From Bacteroidales bacterium UBA6244 (GTDB taxonomy: Bacteria > Bacteroidota > Bacteroidia > Bacteroidales > F082), in the NCBI GenBank assembly GCA_002440885.1, contig DJVY01000041.1, positions 1-21,652 on the forward strand: a DNA stretch of 21,652 nucleotides. The letters run 5' to 3'. The stretch's first letter is position 1; each line of letters begins with the position of its first letter. Below, in pieces: positions 8,175 to 14,828 of this stretch. Position numbers and translations under genes: made by a program. The notes below the pieces were generated by a model. It was not told the DNA's origin. It ran no database searches and saw nothing but the letters and a program-made list of their open reading frames with translations.

Positions 8175-9086
8175 ATGGCAAAAAAACTGGATAAAGACAA
8201 ACGTAAAGCCATTGCAGGCACTATTCTCGTCCACGTGATGATGGTACTGGCGCTGCTTTTTATTGCCTTACGCACGCCTTTGCCTTTGCCCGGTGAGGAA
8301 GGTGTGGAAGTAAATCTGGGTTACAACGATCGCGGCTACGGCCAAATACAGGAAGACACCCCGCCGCCGCAGGCTGAACCTGTGCCGGCACAAGCCGTGG
8401 AAACCCCTCCTCCACCCCAACCCGAGCCGGAGATTACAGAAGAAGAAATCATCAGTCAGGATTTTGAAGAAGCACCTGTAATTGAAGAAAAAAAGGAAAT
8501 CATTGAAGAAGACGTGAAAGAACCGGTTAAAGAGCCGGAACCTGATCCTGAGCCTGTGCCAGAGGAAAAACCAGATCCCAAACCAGAAGAAATGCCGCGC
8601 GATACGATTGTTGCTGTCGCCGAACCTGAAGCAGAGGTGGTGGTGGTAGAAGAACCCAAACCAACAGTAAACACCCGTGCCCTTTACAAAGGAAGTGCCA
8701 ACACCGATACCGGAAGCAGTCAGGGCATTACCGATGGTCCAGGAGATCAAGGCAAACCACACGGCGACAAAGAAAGTGAGAAATACGACGGCAGAGGAGG
8801 TCAGGGCAACGGACCTTCCTTTTTCCTGGGCGGACGCGGCAGCGTACACCTTGAAACACCCTCTACCAGAGTTACCGAACAAGGCTCTGTGGTAGTCTCA
8901 ATCTGGGTTGACCGGGAAGGAAATGTGAAAAAGGCACAGGTAAACCCAAAAGGAACTACCATTCTCGATGCTGCTTTAAGGCAAACCGCCGTGGATGCCG
9001 CGCTCAATTCCACTTTCACACGCGATCAGGAAGCTGCCGAGCTGCAACGCGGAACCATTACTTACAACTTTATTATAATGAAATAG
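8175..9086 (+). CDS. tonB: TonB-family energy transducer
   Basis: A 303-residue protein. The N-terminal membrane anchor (about 12-32) includes His20, matching the functionally important histidine of TonB anchors. A long Pro/Glu-rich linker follows (about 55-160: runs of PEP, PDP, EEK), able to span the periplasm. A Gly-rich stretch with TDGPGDQGKPHG comes next. The C-terminal ~75 residues are the TonB fold (GSVVVSIWVDREGNVKKAQV, then ITYNFIIMK). It forms the third part of the ExbB-ExbD-TonB complex. The Gly/Asp-rich segment (about 180-220) is longer than in E. coli TonB but common in Bacteroidota homologues. Confidence 0.9.
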   Translation: MAKKLDKDKRKAIAGTILVHVMMVLALLFIALRTPLPLPGEEGVEVNLGYNDRGYGQIQEDTPPPQAEPVPAQAVETPPPPQPEPEITEEEIISQDFEEAPVIEEKKEIIEEDVKEPVKEPEPDPEPVPEEKPDPKPEEMPRDTIVAVAEPEAEVVVVEEPKPTVNTRALYKGSANTDTGSSQGITDGPGDQGKPHGDKESEKYDGRGGQGNGPSFFLGGRGSVHLETPSTRVTEQGSVVVSIWVDREGNVKKAQVNPKGTTILDAALRQTAVDAALNSTFTRDQEAAELQRGTITYNFIIMK

Positions 9087-9108
9087 ACCAACCTCCACGG
9101 TTAAGTTC

Positions 9109-10401
9109 ATGACATACAAAGAAACACTTCAATGGCTTTACGACCAGCTGCCCATGTATCAACGAATTGGTCAGGCGGCTTACAAGGCCAACCTCGACAA
9201 CACCGATGCCCTTTTAGAAGCCCTCGGTCATCCTGAACGTAAGTTTAAAGCCATTCATATCGCCGGCACAAACGGAAAAGGAAGCGTGTCGCACCTGTTG
9301 GCCAGCATCTTACAGGAGGCAGGATACAAAACCGGACTCTATACAAGCCCTCACCTGAAAGACTTCAGGGAAAGGATAAAAATAAACGGAGAGATGATTT
9401 CCGAAGCGCAGGTAGTGAACTTCATCGATCAGTTCCAACCGATTTTTGGCCACATCCAGTCGTCCTTTTTTGAAATGACCGTGGCGATGGCTTACCATCA
9501 TTTCGCTCATGAAAAAGTCGACTTCGTGGTGCTGGAAACCGGGATGGGTGGGCGGCTCGACTCCACCAACCGCTGTAACCCTGTGCTTACCGTCATCACC
9601 AACATCGGCTTCGATCACACCCAATTTCTTGGAGATACCCTCGAAAAAATTGCCTTCGAAAAAGCCGGCATTATCAAACCCGGGATTCCAGTTGTTGTTG
9701 GAAAACGACAGCCCCAAACCGATGACGTGTTTAAACAAAAAGCCATGCAATCCGGTTCAGAGCTGTATTTTGCAGAAGATCGCGTAGACCTGCGCAAAAT
9801 GCAAACCGCTGACACCTTCAAGCAAACTTGTGATATATGGATTGAAAATCAATTGTTTTTAGATTCTGTCGACCTGCCACTGCTGGGAAATTACCAAATC
9901 GAAAACATGGTCACCGTGAGTCAATCGCTGGCCGTATTGAGAAAACAGGAAATCCTTGCCGCCGACCCCGAACAAATCCGAGCCGGAATCGAAAATGTGA
10001 TTGTCAACACCGGACTACAAGGGAGGTGGCAAATCTTGCACAAAAATCCGCTAACCATTGCCGACACCGCCCACAATTCAGATGGAATTAAAATGGTCGT
10101 CGGTCAGCTGGCCACACTCAGGTACGAAAAATTGCATATGGTCTTTGGTATGGTAAACGACAAAGAGGCTTTTACGATACTACAATTACTACCCAAAAAC
10201 GCAACCTATTATTTCTGCAAGCCCGACATACCACGCGGCCGCGATGAAAACCAATTACAGGAAGAAGCCTTCAAGGCCGGACTCAACGGTAAAAGCTACC
10301 ATTCTGTCAGACAGGCCTATAATGCCGCCATGAATAATGCCGGAGGAAACGACGTTGTTTACGTTGGCGGGAGTACTTTTGTTGTGGCGGAGGTGGTTTG
10401 A
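9109..10401 (+). CDS. folC: Bifunctional dihydrofolate synthase / folylpolyglutamate synthase
   Basis: A 430-residue Mur-ligase-family enzyme. It adds glutamate to dihydropteroate and then further glutamates to folates, using ATP, in the cytoplasm. The P-loop GTNGKGS lies at residues 53-59. LETGMGGRLDSTN and NIGFDHTQFLGDTLEKIAFE follow, with EKAGIIKPG as the usual Mg/folate-site helix. The C-terminal domain has ADTAHNSDGIK, equivalent to the DPAHN motif. It starts 22 bases after tonB. The TGA stop at 10399-10401 is followed at once by a purine-rich low-complexity array. Confidence 0.95.
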   Translation: MTYKETLQWLYDQLPMYQRIGQAAYKANLDNTDALLEALGHPERKFKAIHIAGTNGKGSVSHLLASILQEAGYKTGLYTSPHLKDFRERIKINGEMISEAQVVNFIDQFQPIFGHIQSSFFEMTVAMAYHHFAHEKVDFVVLETGMGGRLDSTNRCNPVLTVITNIGFDHTQFLGDTLEKIAFEKAGIIKPGIPVVVGKRQPQTDDVFKQKAMQSGSELYFAEDRVDLRKMQTADTFKQTCDIWIENQLFLDSVDLPLLGNYQIENMVTVSQSLAVLRKQEILAADPEQIRAGIENVIVNTGLQGRWQILHKNPLTIADTAHNSDGIKMVVGQLATLRYEKLHMVFGMVNDKEAFTILQLLPKNATYYFCKPDIPRGRDENQLQEEAFKAGLNGKSYHSVRQAYNAAMNNAGGNDVVYVGGSTFVVAEVV

Positions 10402-10470
10402 AGCAGGAAACTGGAAACCGGAAGCGGAAAGCTGGGAGCGGGAAACTGGACGCTGGGAGCGGGAAAAGAG
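10402..10470. repeat. Purine-rich low-complexity array, left flank of four-helix-bundle gene
   Basis: The array begins on the base after the folC stop and is made of degenerate units such as GGAAACTGG, GGAAGCGG and GCTGGGAGCG. It is the reverse-complement class of the pyrimidine array at 10892-11010 (GTTTCCCGCTTCC against GGAAGCGG/GGGAAACTGG). The two therefore act as a degenerate inverted pair around the gene at 10497-10850. Confidence 0.85.
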
Positions 10471-10496
10471 AGAAGATATTAATATAATAGATTATT

Positions 10497-10850
10497 ATGG
10501 GTTTTAAGTTCGAAAATTTGAAAATCTGGCAGCAATCGATGACGTTTGGGGAGGAGATTTATTCACTAACCTTGGGATTTCCAAAAGAGGAAATGTATGG
10601 TTTGTCTTCGCAGATCAGAAGGGCAGCTGATTCAATTGCACTTAATATTTCTGAAGGATCTATAGGCCAATCCAATCCGGAGTTTAGAAGGTTTCTGGGA
10701 TACTCGATTCGTTCTTTGGCAGAGGTAGTTACATGCTTATACAAAGCCAAAACAAGGAACTATATTTCAGAGGATGAATTCCTCATCCACTATGAATTTG
10801 CTTTCAACCTAATGAACCAAATGATCGCCTTTAAAGACAAAATAAAATGA
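10497..10850 (+). CDS. Four-helix-bundle protein (23S rRNA IVP / S23 type)
   Basis: A 117-residue, all-helical protein. It carries the S23/IVP-family pattern: FENLKIWQQSM (helix 1), GFPKEEMYGLSSQIRRAADS, IALNISEGSIGQSNPEFRRF and YSIRSLAEVVTCLYKAK (helices 2-3), with a final helix to residue 117. The family was first known from intervening sequences inside 23S rRNA; here there is no rRNA around it. Homologous folds include the Avd accessory protein of diversity-generating retroelements, which binds nucleic acid. The function of stand-alone copies is unknown. The ATG at 10497 follows an A+T-rich leader. The stop TGA overlaps the ATG at 10847 (ATGA). Inverted low-complexity arrays lie on both sides. 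Confidence 0.88.
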   Translation: MGFKFENLKIWQQSMTFGEEIYSLTLGFPKEEMYGLSSQIRRAADSIALNISEGSIGQSNPEFRRFLGYSIRSLAEVVTCLYKAKTRNYISEDEFLIHYEFAFNLMNQMIAFKDKIK

Positions 10851-11740
10851 TCTTGCAAAATCTAATTATCCACACTTTGGTCTTCATGCTACGGACTTCC
10901 GACTTCCAACTTCTGACTTCCCGCTTCCGACTCCCAACGTCCAGTTTCCCGCTTCCCGCTTCCGACTTCCGTCTTCTGACTTCCGTCTTCCAGCTTCCAG
11001 CTTCCAGCTTCATCAACATCCTCCAACTCATTCTCCTGGCAGCCCTCCTCCTTTATGCCCTATACTATGTCTACGAAAGTTTTTTCGGCAAGACTTATCA
11101 GCCCCGGCTGTGGAAAAAAGCCGTGAAGAATAAAGAAATTCCGGAAGATCTGAGGCGGGCTGAGGCAAAGTACAAAGACAGCATTCGGTTTTTTTCCTGG
11201 TGGTTTCAGGTTGAACGACTAAAAAAACAAGAAGTCAGCGGTGACTTTGCTGAATTAGGGGTATACAAAGGCGATTCTGCCGAAGTCCTACACCTGATGG
11301 ACAAATCACGTGTTTTCCATCTTTTCGACACCTTTAGTGGCTTTCAGGATGAGGACCTTAAAACGGAAACAGGCAAAGCTGCAGGATATACTCCACTTCA
11401 CTTTGCCGACACCTCTGTTGAACAAGTACGTAAACGATTACAGGCCGAGAAGTTCATCTTTCATCCTGGCAATTTCTCCAAAACCAAAAATCAGGTTGCA
11501 GAGAAGCAATTTGCTTTGGTTAACATGGACGTAGATTTATACCTGCCAACAAGAGAAGGTTTAGCGTTCTTCTATCCGCGACTTTTAGCAGGAGGCGTAA
11601 TTTTCGTGCACGACTACAACCCCGATTGGCCCGGAATAGTTAAAGCCGTAGATGAATTTTGTAACGAATTTAAGGTAACACCGATTCACATCCCCGACAC
11701 GGATGACACGGTGGTTATTGTAAAAACAAATCAGAGTTGA
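10847..11740 (+). CDS. TylF/MycF-like SAM-dependent methyltransferase with array-derived N-terminus
   Basis: 297 residues from ATG 10847, which overlaps the four-helix stop; ATG 10886 is the other choice. Residues 16-55 are encoded by the low-complexity array (for example SDFQLLTS, SDFRLLTS). A transmembrane-like segment lies at 56-76. The catalytic domain follows: FAELGVYKGDSAE (134-146) is the SAM-binding loop, VFHLFDTFSGFQ the next strand, VNMDVDLYLPT and GGVIFVHDYN the metal/substrate loops of TylF-type O-methyltransferases. No ATG, GTG or TTG that would give a normal start was found between the array and the catalytic domain, so the native start seems lost or replaced. The substrate is unknown. 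The 3' end overlaps idi by 10 bases (convergent). Confidence 0.75.
   Translation: MILQNLIIHTLVFMLRTSDFQLLTSRFRLPTSSFPLPASDFRLLTSVFQLPASSFINILQLILLAALLLYALYYVYESFFGKTYQPRLWKKAVKNKEIPEDLRRAEAKYKDSIRFFSWWFQVERLKKQEVSGDFAELGVYKGDSAEVLHLMDKSRVFHLFDTFSGFQDEDLKTETGKAAGYTPLHFADTSVEQVRKRLQAEKFIFHPGNFSKTKNQVAEKQFALVNMDVDLYLPTREGLAFFYPRLLAGGVIFVHDYNPDWPGIVKAVDEFCNEFKVTPIHIPDTDDTVVIVKTNQS
10892..11010. repeat. Pyrimidine-rich low-complexity array, right flank, inside the methyltransferase frame
   Basis: About 17 degenerate 6-8-base units of the types CTTCCGA, CTTCCAG, CTTCTGA and CTTCCCG, ending in three CTTCCAG repeats. It is inverted with respect to 10402-10470. It is open on both strands. In the plus frame of the downstream gene it encodes a repetitive Ser/Phe/Leu/Pro peptide (residues 16-55 of that product). 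Confidence 0.88.
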
Positions 11741-12261
11741 TCCCTGCTGCTTAGGTGTTTGCGCACTTGTTTGAGAGCGATCTTAAACCAAACTGTATAA
11801 AGCTCAGGATGTGCTTTTATGTCAGCTTCCACGTCATCCATGCTCATGTATTTCCAGTCGGCCACCTCTTCTTCATTAATCCGTGGCAAGGTGTCACAAA
11901 AGCCAAAAAACACATGATCGAATTCATGTTCCGTAAGCCCGTCGCCCACATCAGATTTGTAAATAAAGGAAAATGCTTTTTCCAGCCCACAGCCGAAACC
12001 CATTTCCTCCTGCATGCGCCGATTAGCACCCTGAAGCGGTGTTTCGTCAGCACGTGGATGACTGCACACTGTATTCGACCACAGACCAGGAGAATGGTAT
12101 TTGTCCAGCGCCCGCTGCTGGAGCATGAGCTCTCCTTTCGAATTAAAAACAAAAACCGAAAAAGCTCGATGCAGCACGCCACGCTCGTGTGCCTCCATTT
12201 TTTCAAGAGTTCCTAACGACCTGTCATCCTGATTAACCAAAACTACATATTCTATGCGCAT
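11731..12261 (-). CDS. idi: Isopentenyl-diphosphate delta-isomerase, type 1
   Basis: This 176-residue Nudix-fold enzyme is close in length to E. coli Idi (182). It interconverts isopentenyl and dimethylallyl diphosphate in isoprenoid synthesis. WSNTVCSHPR holds the catalytic cysteine (Cys66; Cys67 in E. coli). EHEFDHVFFG (111-120) holds the Glu-His-Glu metal and catalytic residues (Glu113 equals Glu116 in E. coli). The Nudix-like helix is GANRRMQEEMGF. The type 1 enzyme needs Mg/Mn and no flavin. It is transcribed divergently from the trmO-like gene and converges on the methyltransferase gene. Confidence 0.95.
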   Translation of the reverse strand: MRIEYVVLVNQDDRSLGTLEKMEAHERGVLHRAFSVFVFNSKGELMLQQRALDKYHSPGLWSNTVCSHPRADETPLQGANRRMQEEMGFGCGLEKAFSFIYKSDVGDGLTEHEFDHVFFGFCDTLPRINEEEVADWKYMSMDDVEADIKAHPELYTVWFKIALKQVRKHLSSRDQL

Positions 12262-12290
12262 ACTTCAAGGCTTTTGCAATTGTTCGGAGG

Positions 12291-12298
12291 CAAAGATA
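12291..12298 (-). promoter_or_regulatory. Putative -7 box of idi
   Basis: On the minus strand TATCTTTG matches TAnnTTTG exactly and lies 29 bases before the idi ATG. The -33 region 19-21 bases upstream lacks a clear TTG (only TTAG), so only the -7 box is supported. Confidence 0.42.
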
Positions 12299-12362
12299 TG
12301 AAATTGGGGTAATATGTCTAAAAAAAGTGAATGTATCTGTCAAGGTTTTGATCAGGATGTCT

Positions 12363-12370
12363 TATTTTTG
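12363..12370 (+). promoter_or_regulatory. Putative -7 box of the trmO-like gene
   Basis: TATTTTTG matches TAnnTTTG and lies 24 bases before the ATG at 12395. This supports ATG 12395 as the start and places the upstream in-frame ATG at 12314 in untranscribed sequence. A TTTG at 12347-12350 is too close to be a standard -33 element. Confidence 0.42.
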
Positions 12371-12394
12371 ACCTTCTATCTTAAAAATAAAATC

Positions 12395-12871
12395 ATGAAA
12401 GCATGCTTTGAACCGATCGGGAAAATACACACACCCTTCACCACAAAAGAAGGAATGCCCATACAACCCAAGTTTGGTGAAGGCATCCGGGGAAGCATCG
12501 AGCTTATCAAAGAGTTTGAAGATGGTCTCCTTGATTTGGATGGATTTTCGCACCTGATCCTGATCTACCACCTGCATCAATCTCAGGGATACCAACTAAA
12601 AGTTACTCCCTTTCTCGATCATTTTCAGCATGGTGTGTTTGCCACCAGAGCACCCAAACGACCAAACGCCATTGGTCTTTCGATTGTGAAACTTATCGAA
12701 ATCAAAAAAAACATCCTCACCATCGAAAATGTTGATATGCTCGACCAAACACCCCTGCTCGACATCAAGCCCTATATTCCGCTATTTGACCATTACCCGG
12801 AAGCCAAAACGGGCTGGCTGGATGCAGAGCCAAAAGAAGCAAAAAAATTCTCGGATAACCGTTTTTTGTGA
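12395..12871 (+). CDS. trmO: TsaA/TrmO-type tRNA methyltransferase (N6-methyl-t6A37 family)
   Basis: 158 residues from ATG 12395; the ORF could open at 12314, but those 27 residues have no family resemblance and span the promoter. The TsaA beta-barrel is complete: FEPIGKIHTPF at the start, IELIKEFEDGLLDLDGFSHL, then GVFATRAPKRPNAIGLS (80-96), which binds SAM, and VDMLDQTPLLDIKPY (113-127). E. coli TrmO, which methylates t6A37 of tRNA-Thr(GGU), has an extra C-terminal domain. This protein is the single-domain form, so its exact substrate is less certain. Confidence 0.85.
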   Translation: MKACFEPIGKIHTPFTTKEGMPIQPKFGEGIRGSIELIKEFEDGLLDLDGFSHLILIYHLHQSQGYQLKVTPFLDHFQHGVFATRAPKRPNAIGLSIVKLIEIKKNILTIENVDMLDQTPLLDIKPYIPLFDHYPEAKTGWLDAEPKEAKKFSDNRFL

Positions 12872-13229
12872 CAAGACATTATTTCACTTTTAATCACCAA
12901 ACTACCTCGCAACCTTAATATCCAAGTAGATACTAAAGGTATTCGCTATGTCTAAGTACGACCTGTTGTGTTAAATCATTTGTGTATCAAGGCAGCCGAC
13001 AATTACAGACATCAAGCTTACAGTGATGAAAACATGGTTCACTCATCAAATTTGAGTCTAGCGTGCATGTTGATATGATAGCAAATTTCTTAAACACCCT
13101 TGGTTTTTAGACATTTTTACCCAAAACACCATTGGAAAACAGACCAAAAAAGTCTAAAACACCATTGGATTTCGGATAAATGCCTACAAATGGAGTCCGG
13201 ATATCTTGCCCAGGGATAAAATTGTTTTA
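12872..13229. other. Gene-free A+T-rich spacer with three phased repeat boxes
   Basis: No frame of recognisable protein was seen in these ~360 bases. The notable content is AAACACC(A/C)TTGG three times at 13092, 13124 and 13157, that is at 32- and 33-base steps, each of the last two preceded by an AGAC about 20 bases before. The left copy of the tetR promoter repeat begins at 13230. Confidence 0.6.
13092..13168 (+). repeat. Three phased 12-base direct repeats
   Basis: AAACACCCTTGG at 13092-13103, AAACACCATTGG at 13124-13135 and again at 13157-13168. The second and third copies share two more flanking bases. Spacing is close to three helical turns, so all would face the same side of the DNA. 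Confidence 0.75.
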
Positions 13230-13309
13230 CCCCACACTTGACTTTTTCAACATGAGTTACTATTTTTGACCGACCGTTCAATCAAAAAAAGCGGAATGTA
13301 TATTATACA
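13230..13309 (+). repeat. Left copy of 80-bp direct repeat (duplicated tetR promoter/operator)
   Basis: It matches 14770-14849 at a constant offset of 1540 bases with 74 of 80 positions identical; the first 62 positions differ only once. It contains TTG at 13238-13240, TATTTTTG at 13261-13268 with a 20-base spacer, and the TTGACCGACCGTTCAATCAA palindrome at 13266-13285. The promoter points rightward. The last bases of the repeat (13303-13309) contain the stop codon of the minus-strand ATPase gene, so transcription from it would be antisense to that gene. Confidence 0.9.
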
Positions 13310-14463
13310 AATACCTGGTAAATCCCGGAAAAGTGAATGACTTTCGCCAATTCATTTTCAAATTGAAGTTCGCCGGCATATATCAACACTCCCTTTTGTG
13401 CTTTTTCACTGACTTTTTGGAAGTGTTTTATTCCTTTCAAAAAGTGTTCATTGAAGGTCATAGCTGCTTTAATCTCAATGGGGATGAGTTTTCTTTGTTT
13501 CTCGAATACCAAATCCACTTCATTCTTGTTATTGTCCCTAAAGTAATACAGCTTAGGGTCAAATCCTCTATTTAAGCGGGTTTTTACTGCCTCCATCACG
13601 ACCATGTTTTCAAAAAGACCGCCCAGCAAAGGGTCTCTCCCCACTTGTTCAGGAGATTCGATACCCAATAAATAACTGGCCAATCCCACATCGGTAAAAT
13701 ACAATTTGGGTGTTTTTACGATACGTTTTCCGAAATTCTCATAATAAGGATACAGGCGAAATACCAGGAATGAAGCTTCGAGAACAGATAACCACTCTGC
13801 CAGTGTAGTTGAAGAAACACCCAGATCGCCAGAAATAGAATGCAGGTTCAGCAACTGACCAACCCTACCTGCCAGTAAACGGACAAATTGTTCAAAATGT
13901 GAGAGATTTTTTATTTGTAATAATTGCCTTAAATCTCGTTCTACATAAGTTTGAAAATAATTTCTGTACGCCTTGACGGGCTCAAGTTGGCTGTCGTAAA
14001 TCCGGGGCAGGAATCCTGTAAATATCAATTCATCTCTGTCAGGATTGATATCTGCCGAATGGAGTTCCCTGATGGAAAAAGGTAACAACCGAAGCAGTGC
14101 CGTTCGCCCAGCCAGAGATTGGGTGATAGCCTCACCCAATGCCATTTGATGACTTCCGGTAAGCAGAAACATCCCCTTTTTCCGTTCTTCATCCACCATC
14201 ACCTGTATATAGGATAGTAACCCCGGCACTCGCTGTACTTCATCGATAATCAAGGGTGGGGAAAAACGACTGAAGAAGGCATTGGGATCACGTTCTGCCA
14301 ATTGCCTGATTTCAGGATTTTCCAGATTGCAGTAATGATATTCGGGGTAAGTCATACGGGTTAAAGTGGTTTTTCCGGATTGCCTGGGTCCGATAAGGGT
14401 TACCACCGGGTACTTGACCATCATATTTTGTAGTTCCTCTTGTATTTCCCTTTTGATTAACAT
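13303..14463 (-). CDS. AAA-family ATPase with DUF4143 C-terminal domain
   Basis: 386 residues from ATG 14463 (MLIKREIQEEL). A longer in-frame opening to 14628 would translate a palindrome and gives no family-like residues. Walker A is GPRQSGKTT (25-33), Walker B LIIDEVQR (71-78), and a sensor-like FLLTGSHQMAL follows at 99-109. SLAGRTALLRLLPFSIREL closes the AAA_14 domain. The C-terminal DUF4143 part ends with NEVDLVFE then LIPIEIKAAMTF, a D...ExK arrangement like PD-(D/E)xK nucleases. Such proteins are frequent and multi-copy in Bacteroidota; their role is unresolved (often compared with toxin or defence ATPases). Here the gene lies alone on the minus strand between two copies of the tetR promoter. 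Confidence 0.9.
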   Translation of the reverse strand: MLIKREIQEELQNMMVKYPVVTLIGPRQSGKTTLTRMTYPEYHYCNLENPEIRQLAERDPNAFFSRFSPPLIIDEVQRVPGLLSYIQVMVDEERKKGMFLLTGSHQMALGEAITQSLAGRTALLRLLPFSIRELHSADINPDRDELIFTGFLPRIYDSQLEPVKAYRNYFQTYVERDLRQLLQIKNLSHFEQFVRLLAGRVGQLLNLHSISGDLGVSSTTLAEWLSVLEASFLVFRLYPYYENFGKRIVKTPKLYFTDVGLASYLLGIESPEQVGRDPLLGGLFENMVVMEAVKTRLNRGFDPKLYYFRDNNKNEVDLVFEKQRKLIPIEIKAAMTFNEHFLKGIKHFQKVSEKAQKGVLIYAGELQFENELAKVIHFSGIYQVFV

Positions 14464-14467
14464 GTGG

Positions 14468-14475
14468 CAAATATA
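14468..14475 (-). promoter_or_regulatory. Putative -7 box of the ATPase gene, next to the ATG
   Basis: On the minus strand TATATTTG fits TAnnTTTG and ends four bases before the ATG at 14463. Transcription would then begin at or very near the start codon, giving a leaderless mRNA. The 51-bp palindrome lies directly upstream and would cover the spacer and -33 region. Confidence 0.4.
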
Positions 14476-14476
14476 A

Positions 14477-14527
14477 ACTATTTTTATACATATTTCAAGT
14501 TCAACTTGAAATATGTATAAAAATAGT
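14477..14527. repeat. Perfect 51-bp palindrome (25-bp arms, 1-bp centre)
   Basis: The arm 14477-14501 (starting ACTATTTTTATACATATTTC) is the exact reverse complement of 14503-14527, with a single C between. It lies 13 bases upstream of the ATPase ATG. A 1-base loop is too tight for a normal RNA hairpin, so a dimeric protein-binding site, a cruciform or a bidirectional element are all possible. Confidence 0.95.
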
Positions 14528-14684
14528 GACCCCACAATTTGCCTATAACTGCGAAATTGAATGGGATGCGTCTGGAAATCCGGAGGAAAAGTATTTTGTA
14601 CTTGCATTCTCGCTACTGAGGCATTCAAACAATGACACGGTAGGGAACATTATTGAGTTAATGAACCTGCCGTGGGGCAAATAG
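14526..14684 (+). CDS. Small ORF or gene remnant, unknown
   Basis: An open frame of 52 codons from GTG 14526 to TAG 14682-14684. Its composition is protein-like (AYNCEIEWDASGNPEEKYF, then NIIELMNLPWGK). It is divergent from the ATPase gene, and the palindrome ends at its GTG. It is not recognised. It may be a short gene of the cassette, a fragment of an older gene, or chance. Confidence 0.25.
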   Translation: MTPQFAYNCEIEWDASGNPEEKYFVLAFSLLRHSNNDTVGNIIELMNLPWGK

Positions 14685-14777
14685 GAATAATATTTAGATA
14701 TTTTTTTGCTATACAACGGGTTAAAATGGAGTTGAAAAAAAATAACAATCCCAGACCCGAATAAAACAGCCCCACAC

Positions 14778-14808
14778 TTGACTTTTTCAAAATGAGTTAC
14801 TATTTTTG
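14778..14808 (+). promoter_or_regulatory. tetR promoter (-33 TTG, -7 TATTTTTG)
   Basis: TTG at 14778-14780, a 20-base spacer, then TATTTTTG at 14801-14808. This is the Bacteroidota two-part promoter with canonical spacing. Transcription should start near 14812-14815, inside the operator, giving a leader of about 50 bases for the tetR-lolA-ABC operon. Confidence 0.75.
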
Positions 14809-14828
14809 ACCGACCGTTCAATCAAAAA
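14803..14828. promoter_or_regulatory. Putative TetR operator overlapping the -7 box
   Basis: A 26-base imperfect palindrome: outer arms TTTTTGA and TCAAAAA are perfect, and ten of thirteen pairs match overall, with core ACCGACCGTTCAAT. It overlaps the -7 box and start site of the tetR gene, the usual place for TetR-family autorepression. Binding by this TetR is inferred. An identical site is present at 13263-13288. Confidence 0.6.

Noticed and set aside
8268..8882. 204-codon minus-strand frame opposite tonB
   Set aside because: It is the mirror of the Pro/Glu-rich linker, giving Phe/Arg runs without family features; exbB-exbD-tonB order fixes the real strand.
10497..10850. 23S rRNA intervening sequence
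   Set aside because: The protein family is right, but the flanks are folC and a methyltransferase gene, with no rRNA sequence.
13092..13168. Phased boxes as a mini CRISPR
   Set aside because: The repeated part is only 12-14 bases, the intervals are partly similar to each other, and no cas gene is near.
14464..14628. N-terminal extension of the ATPase to 14628
   Set aside because: It would translate the 51-bp palindrome and the -7 box; MLIKREIQEEL is the usual start of the family.
14543..14821. 92-codon minus-strand frame upstream of tetR
   Set aside because: It runs through the tetR promoter repeat and has no protein-like features.
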